Below are positions 6,318 through 9,641 of a stretch of 9,641 bases of DNA, in pieces; position 1 is the first letter of the stretch, and each line of letters begins with the position of its first letter. The position numbers and the translations under genes are program-made. Source of the stretch: Actinomycetota bacterium (GTDB lineage Bacteria > Actinomycetota > Actinomycetes > S36-B12 > UBA10799); assembly GCA_003452655.1 (NCBI GenBank), contig DMNR01000115.1, positions 1-9,641 on the forward strand. The letters run 5' to 3'. Under the pieces are notes generated by a model. The model searched no databases, was not told the DNA's origin, and saw only the letters and a program-made list of their open reading frames with translations.

Positions 6318-6710
6318 ATGGCGACCATCGATGAACTCCTGCGGGCAGCGAGGGAACGACTCACACGACTGTCTGCCGAGCAGGTAGCGGTGGAGCTCGC
6401 GGCTGGTGCACTGGTAGTTGATATCCGGCCGTTCAAACAGCGCCGCGAGTTCGGTCAGATTCCAGGCTCGCTTGCTATTGAGCGCAATGTGCTCGAGTGG
6501 CGACTCGATCCGGCGAGCGAGTCGAGGATTGCCGCTGCGACCTCCCATGAGATAACGGTGATCGTGGTGTGTCACGAGGGTTACACCTCGAGCCTTGCCG
6601 CGGCATCGCTGCACGACTTGGGACTCAGGTACGCGACCGACCTTGTCGGGGGAGTCAGTGCGTGGAAAGCTGCTGGCCTGCCAGTGGTCGAGGCAGATTC
6701 GGAGGAATGA
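6318..6710 (+). CDS. Single-domain rhodanese-like sulfurtransferase
   Basis: The 130-residue protein carries one rhodanese domain. VVDIRP (33-38) is the CH2A-type strand with conserved Asp and Arg. The active loop is CHEGYTSS (85-92), with Cys85 as the persulfide-carrying nucleophile. DLVGGVSAWKAAGLPV (108-123) is the typical C-terminal motif. The N-terminal 25 residues form a charged helix not found in the minimal domain. The start codon follows the dioxygenase stop directly, so the two are co-translated. Rhodanese-like proteins move sulfane sulfur. Here the enzyme may handle persulfides, or combine them with the sulfite released downstream of cysteine sulfinate to give thiosulfate; this is inferred from the pairing. 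The stop codon ends 1 bp before the convergent gene's stop, so no separate terminator fits. Confidence 0.88.
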   Translation: MATIDELLRAARERLTRLSAEQVAVELAAGALVVDIRPFKQRREFGQIPGSLAIERNVLEWRLDPASESRIAAATSHEITVIVVCHEGYTSSLAAASLHDLGLRYATDLVGGVSAWKAAGLPVVEADSEE

Positions 6711-6711
6711 A

Positions 6712-8697
6712 CTAGCTCACCGGTCGACGGATTCGCCGCACCACAACGATGCCGAGTGCGACCAAAGCGACCAGTCCAATTCCGATTAACGCGGGGCTGG
6801 TCGTCGGAGTTGGGGGCGGTGGGTCGAGCGCATAGACAAACGCGACGCGGCTCGTCGCACCTTCCGGAGCGGGGAAGGGTGCCGACGCTCCAGCCTTCTT
6901 GCTCGCCGCGGTCAGGTACGCACTCGCCAGAGCCGGTTGCGACGACGAAGTGACCACGCCGTCAAGAATCGTCTGAGTGCCCTGGGACTGAAGTTCGCTT
7001 GCGCCCTTTGCGAGACCCTCGTTGCCTGCGAGGATCTTATCGCTACCTGCTGTCAGTTTTCCGAGGCCGACCGCGAGTTCATCCGTGTAACCGACGAGTT
7101 GTTCAGATCCCGTCGTTGCAGAATCGGCGCCCTCCGCCAACGCTGCAGTTGCAGTCGCGGCCTCACCGAGTTTGGCCTGAAGTAATTCCAGACCTTCGTA
7201 GACCCCGGGGCTCGCGGTGCTCAGGCTCTTGAGACCTTCGCTGACCTGAATTAGGCCAGCGGTGATCTTGGCGAGTAGCAGGTTGTCGAGTTCGCCCAGG
7301 AGAGCCGCGATACCCAGTGATTTGGCTTTGGCCGAAGTCGCTTTCACCTTCGCCGTTGCCAAAGCGGTACAACCCGCTGGGTTCGTGACAGGCACGCACA
7401 ATGCGGCCAAGGCTGTGTCGATGGCCGTAACGGCGTCATCTGCATCAGTGGCAGCAGATGCGGTTGCCAGCTTCAAAGCCTGGGCGCTCTTTTGAGCGGC
7501 CCGGGATGCTTGCACCAAGGTGATCTTCTTGGGGTCTGGCGGCGGAATCGGAATCGGGCCGTCGCCAGCCGCGCCAACTCCGGCCACGATCGCGTTCACC
7601 GCGTCGGCTAGCTGGCCCGCAGCCGTTACCGCAGCGGGAAGGCCTTTGCTTCCTGCGAGTTGATCGAGGCCCCCGGACAATGTGGTCAGGCCCGCGGCGA
7701 GACTTTCGGTACCTGTCGCGATGCCCTTCGATCCCGTGTACGCGCTCTTTGTCGCAGCCGCCGCCTGCGCCTGAGCTTCGACCAGCTTCGCCGCCCCGTT
7801 AGCCAAATCTGCGGTCGAGTTATCGAGTTGGGTAAGTCCCTCGGCCAGTTTGGTATTGCCTGCCACCGAATCTGAAAGCAGTTTCGCGCTGAATCCGACT
7901 GCCGGATCCTGATCATTCGAGACCGGAACCACTTCAAGTTTGACGGCCGGAACCTGCAATGACGACGAACTCACCCGGTATGTGAGGTCCTGCTGGTAAT
8001 TGCCAAGTGGCGGGTAGAGAACCAGGTTCCACAGCAAGGTCGTTCGGCCCTCTTGGTTCGTGCTTACGACTGCCGTTCCGGCATCCTTCAGCGCGATTCC
8101 CGGCTCCAGCGTGGCAATCATGGTGCCGACGAATGGAGAGAAGACGGGCTGTTCGACGGTGCGTTCGTTGCCGCCTGCGTCGGTGTAGGAGATTTGTTGC
8201 TTGGTTACCGACGTGTTGGTGACCGTGTAGCGAACTCTCATGTCGCCGCTCATGCCCGCCACGGTCGTCGGGTCGATCCCCTTGTCACCCGCACCTTCGG
8301 TGGCGTACTCCGCATGCAGGGCGACGGGTAGAGGTTTGGTGAACGTGGCTTGAGTCGCGACCGCGGTCTGGCCAGTCCCCCCGACCGGATACGTGACGGT
8401 ATTGCCGCTCACGACGGGTTTGCCAGACCTGTCGAGGTATCGCAGATCGGTGGTCGATGTGGTTGCGGTGACGCTCTCGGTCGGCAGGTTTGTTGCGACG
8501 ATCCGGTTGATCAACTCGGTGGACTGAGGCAAGCCGTTAGGTGCCAGCGTCGCGGTCACGAGTTGTTCGTTAACCAGGGGCGGTTGCGGGCTGAGCTTCT
8601 TGGAGTCGGTCAGTGAATTGCTGGAATCGGCTGCCAAGGCCGGCCCGGCGCTGACGGCGACCAAGGCTCCAGCGATGAGAACGGCAAGTCGCTTCAC
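6712..8697 (-). CDS. Membrane-anchored extracytoplasmic coiled-coil protein, coupled to the MMPL transporter
   Basis: The start is GTG 8697, with GGAG 5 nt upstream; it overlaps the preceding MMPL stop by 4 bp (GTGA), so translation is coupled. Residues 1-22 are a signal peptide (cleavage after ALA). Residues 40-265 are beta-rich and unrecognised. Residues 270-350 and 475-580 hold heptad-like, alanine/glycine-rich helices (for example ESLAAGLTTLSGGLDQL, LAVGLGKLTAGSDKILAGNEGL) resembling the stalk of YhgE/Pip and related proteins. A proline-rich hinge (GPIPIPPPDPKK, 380-391) splits the coiled coil, and the only cysteines, C434 and C443, could form a disulfide loop. A single helix (635-653) and a basic tail RRIRRPVS anchor it with a cytoplasmic C-terminus. 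It probably forms a periplasmic/wall stalk for the MMPL partner. No named family was recognised with certainty. Confidence 0.8.
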   Translation of the reverse strand: MKRLAVLIAGALVAVSAGPALAADSSNSLTDSKKLSPQPPLVNEQLVTATLAPNGLPQSTELINRIVATNLPTESVTATTSTTDLRYLDRSGKPVVSGNTVTYPVGGTGQTAVATQATFTKPLPVALHAEYATEGAGDKGIDPTTVAGMSGDMRVRYTVTNTSVTKQQISYTDAGGNERTVEQPVFSPFVGTMIATLEPGIALKDAGTAVVSTNQEGRTTLLWNLVLYPPLGNYQQDLTYRVSSSSLQVPAVKLEVVPVSNDQDPAVGFSAKLLSDSVAGNTKLAEGLTQLDNSTADLANGAAKLVEAQAQAAAATKSAYTGSKGIATGTESLAAGLTTLSGGLDQLAGSKGLPAAVTAAGQLADAVNAIVAGVGAAGDGPIPIPPPDPKKITLVQASRAAQKSAQALKLATASAATDADDAVTAIDTALAALCVPVTNPAGCTALATAKVKATSAKAKSLGIAALLGELDNLLLAKITAGLIQVSEGLKSLSTASPGVYEGLELLQAKLGEAATATAALAEGADSATTGSEQLVGYTDELAVGLGKLTAGSDKILAGNEGLAKGASELQSQGTQTILDGVVTSSSQPALASAYLTAASKKAGASAPFPAPEGATSRVAFVYALDPPPPTPTTSPALIGIGLVALVALGIVVVRRIRRPVS

Positions 8698-9641
8698 GAC
8701 TGCTCCGTGGATTGATCGGTGCGTCCCGGAGACTGAAGCATCGGAACGAGGTCCTCCGGAGGATTTGGGTTCGAGCCACCGGCGTTGTCGTTCGGTGAGG
8801 TGTCCAAAGGTACGCCGCGGTCGCCCAATTCGTCAGGGTTTTGCTTCGGTGCACGCCACAACCCAACGACGATGCTCGCCACCATCATCGTGATGAATGC
8901 CGGAAGCAGGGTGACGATCATCAGGGTCACTGAATTTGGCTCGTATGACGCGAGCAGGGCCAGCGAGATCGCGGTGGCAATGGCACCGAGCAGTAGCGGC
9001 AACGCCAGCGATCTGCCGACGACCAAGACCGCGAGCAGTGCCACGATCACAATCGCCCAGGCTGTTACTGCGCCGTTGTCTGCCGGGACAGGCGGTACAA
9101 CGATCGAAAGCATTCCGGTGACGACGAGGCCCAGAATCACACCTAGGAAGTAGCCGAAGGCGCGGAATGGTCGGCCGCTTGCGCCGCCACCGAAACCTGG
9201 TGGGAGTAGCACGGTGACGCCACCGAGTACCGCCGACATCGCGATAGAAGTGCGGGCGTCGAACGGCAGGGCCGGCAGGCGCGTCACCAGGGCCCACGCG
9301 ATAACTACGCCAAGCGCAGTGCCGACGACGAGTATCGGTCGGTGCAGCAGGACGGGCCGTCGACCAAAATCTCGCGTTTCGTCCGCAGAAGCAATTTCTT
9401 CCAGCGCATTTGGATCGCCTTCCACGTGGAGTTGGGGCAAGAGTCGATCAAGCCAACCGGGTAGCCACCAGGTTCCCTTGGCAGCCAACACCATGATCGC
9501 TGGGACGAGTAGGCAGCGAACGATAGTGGCATCCACAGCAACGGCAGTCGCGAGGCCAACACCGAACATCTTCACCGTGGCGTTGTCGCTGAGGATGAAG
9601 CTGGAAAACACGACGACCATGATTAGTGCGGCGGCAGTGAC
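8694..9641 (-). CDS. MMPL-family (RND) transporter, C-terminal part with an extra six-helix domain; 5' end beyond the window
   Basis: The frame is open from the right edge (VTAAALIM...) to a TGA at 8694, leaving 315 visible residues. The first ~65 contain the MMPL C-terminal signature: VTAAALIMVVVFSSF, then KMFGVGLATAVAVDATIVR, and the end motif KGTWWLPGWLDRLLP. MMPL proteins export lipids, siderophores or drugs using proton motive force. Most end shortly after this motif. Here a charged linker is followed by about six more helices (HRPILVVGTALGVVIAWAL, SAVLGGVTVLLPPG, FGYFLGVILGLVVTGMLSI, AWAIVIVALLAVLVV, LLLGAIATAISLALLASY, IVTLLPAFITMMVASIVVG), then a polar, proline/asparagine-rich tail of about 50 residues. 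An internal ATG at 9620 is not the real start because the conserved helix extends upstream. It overlaps the coiled-coil gene by 4 bp, so the two form an operon. The substrate is unknown. Confidence 0.85.
   Translation of the reverse strand, partial: VTAAALIMVVVFSSFILSDNATVKMFGVGLATAVAVDATIVRCLLVPAIMVLAAKGTWWLPGWLDRLLPQLHVEGDPNALEEIASADETRDFGRRPVLLHRPILVVGTALGVVIAWALVTRLPALPFDARTSIAMSAVLGGVTVLLPPGFGGGASGRPFRAFGYFLGVILGLVVTGMLSIVVPPVPADNGAVTAWAIVIVALLAVLVVGRSLALPLLLGAIATAISLALLASYEPNSVTLMIVTLLPAFITMMVASIVVGLWRAPKQNPDELGDRGVPLDTSPNDNAGGSNPNPPEDLVPMLQSPGRTDQSTEQS

Overview
The window is GC-rich bacterial DNA with compact gene packing, GTG starts, near-leaderless promoter geometry and Actinomycetota-type protein families: ThrE-type exporter, MMPL transporter, and an actinobacterial-style cysteine dioxygenase next to a single-domain rhodanese. 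An actinomycete is the best guess; genus cannot be read from the sequence. No rRNA, tRNA, insertion sequence, CRISPR array or origin was seen.

Layout from left to right. (1) 1-2135, minus: a secreted repeat protein with a signal peptide, a seven-blade RCC1-type propeller, one fibronectin-III domain and at least two tandem 88-residue Ig-like repeats; its C-terminus lies beyond the left edge. (2) 2163-2330: a divergent regulatory gap with several inverted repeats. (3) 2331-3611, plus: a ThrE-family threonine/serine exporter. It overlaps tail-to-tail by 4 bp with (4) 3608-5092, minus: a 14-helix MFS exporter. (5) 5193-5645, plus: a cysteine-free Rrf2-family regulator, divergent from the MFS gene. 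(6) 5706-6710, plus: a cysteine dioxygenase-rhodanese operon. (7) 6712-9641, minus: a membrane-anchored coiled-coil protein, translationally coupled to the end of an MMPL transporter that enters from the right edge.

The most interesting element is in the 135-bp gap before the cysteine dioxygenase gene. A promoter-like pair (TTGCGA, 18 bp, TACGGT) places the expected transcription start exactly on an ATG at 5706. That ATG opens an eight-codon reading frame, MTTQICCC, ending in three consecutive cysteine codons. Its Gln-Ile-Cys-Cys codons can form a 10-bp stem with bases ending 2 nt before the Shine-Dalgarno sequence of the dioxygenase gene. This is the architecture of the leaderless polycysteine attenuators known from mycobacteria, here in front of a cysteine-degrading enzyme. 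By the mycobacterial model the operon would be turned on when cysteine is scarce, which is unexpected for a catabolic gene and makes the case worth testing.

The MFS exporter, Rrf2 regulator, dioxygenase and rhodanese may together form a cysteine/sulfur homeostasis island; this is inference from adjacency. On the right, the MMPL protein carries an extra six-helix domain after its normal end. Together with the coupled coiled-coil protein, this suggests a two-component envelope export or scaffold machine.
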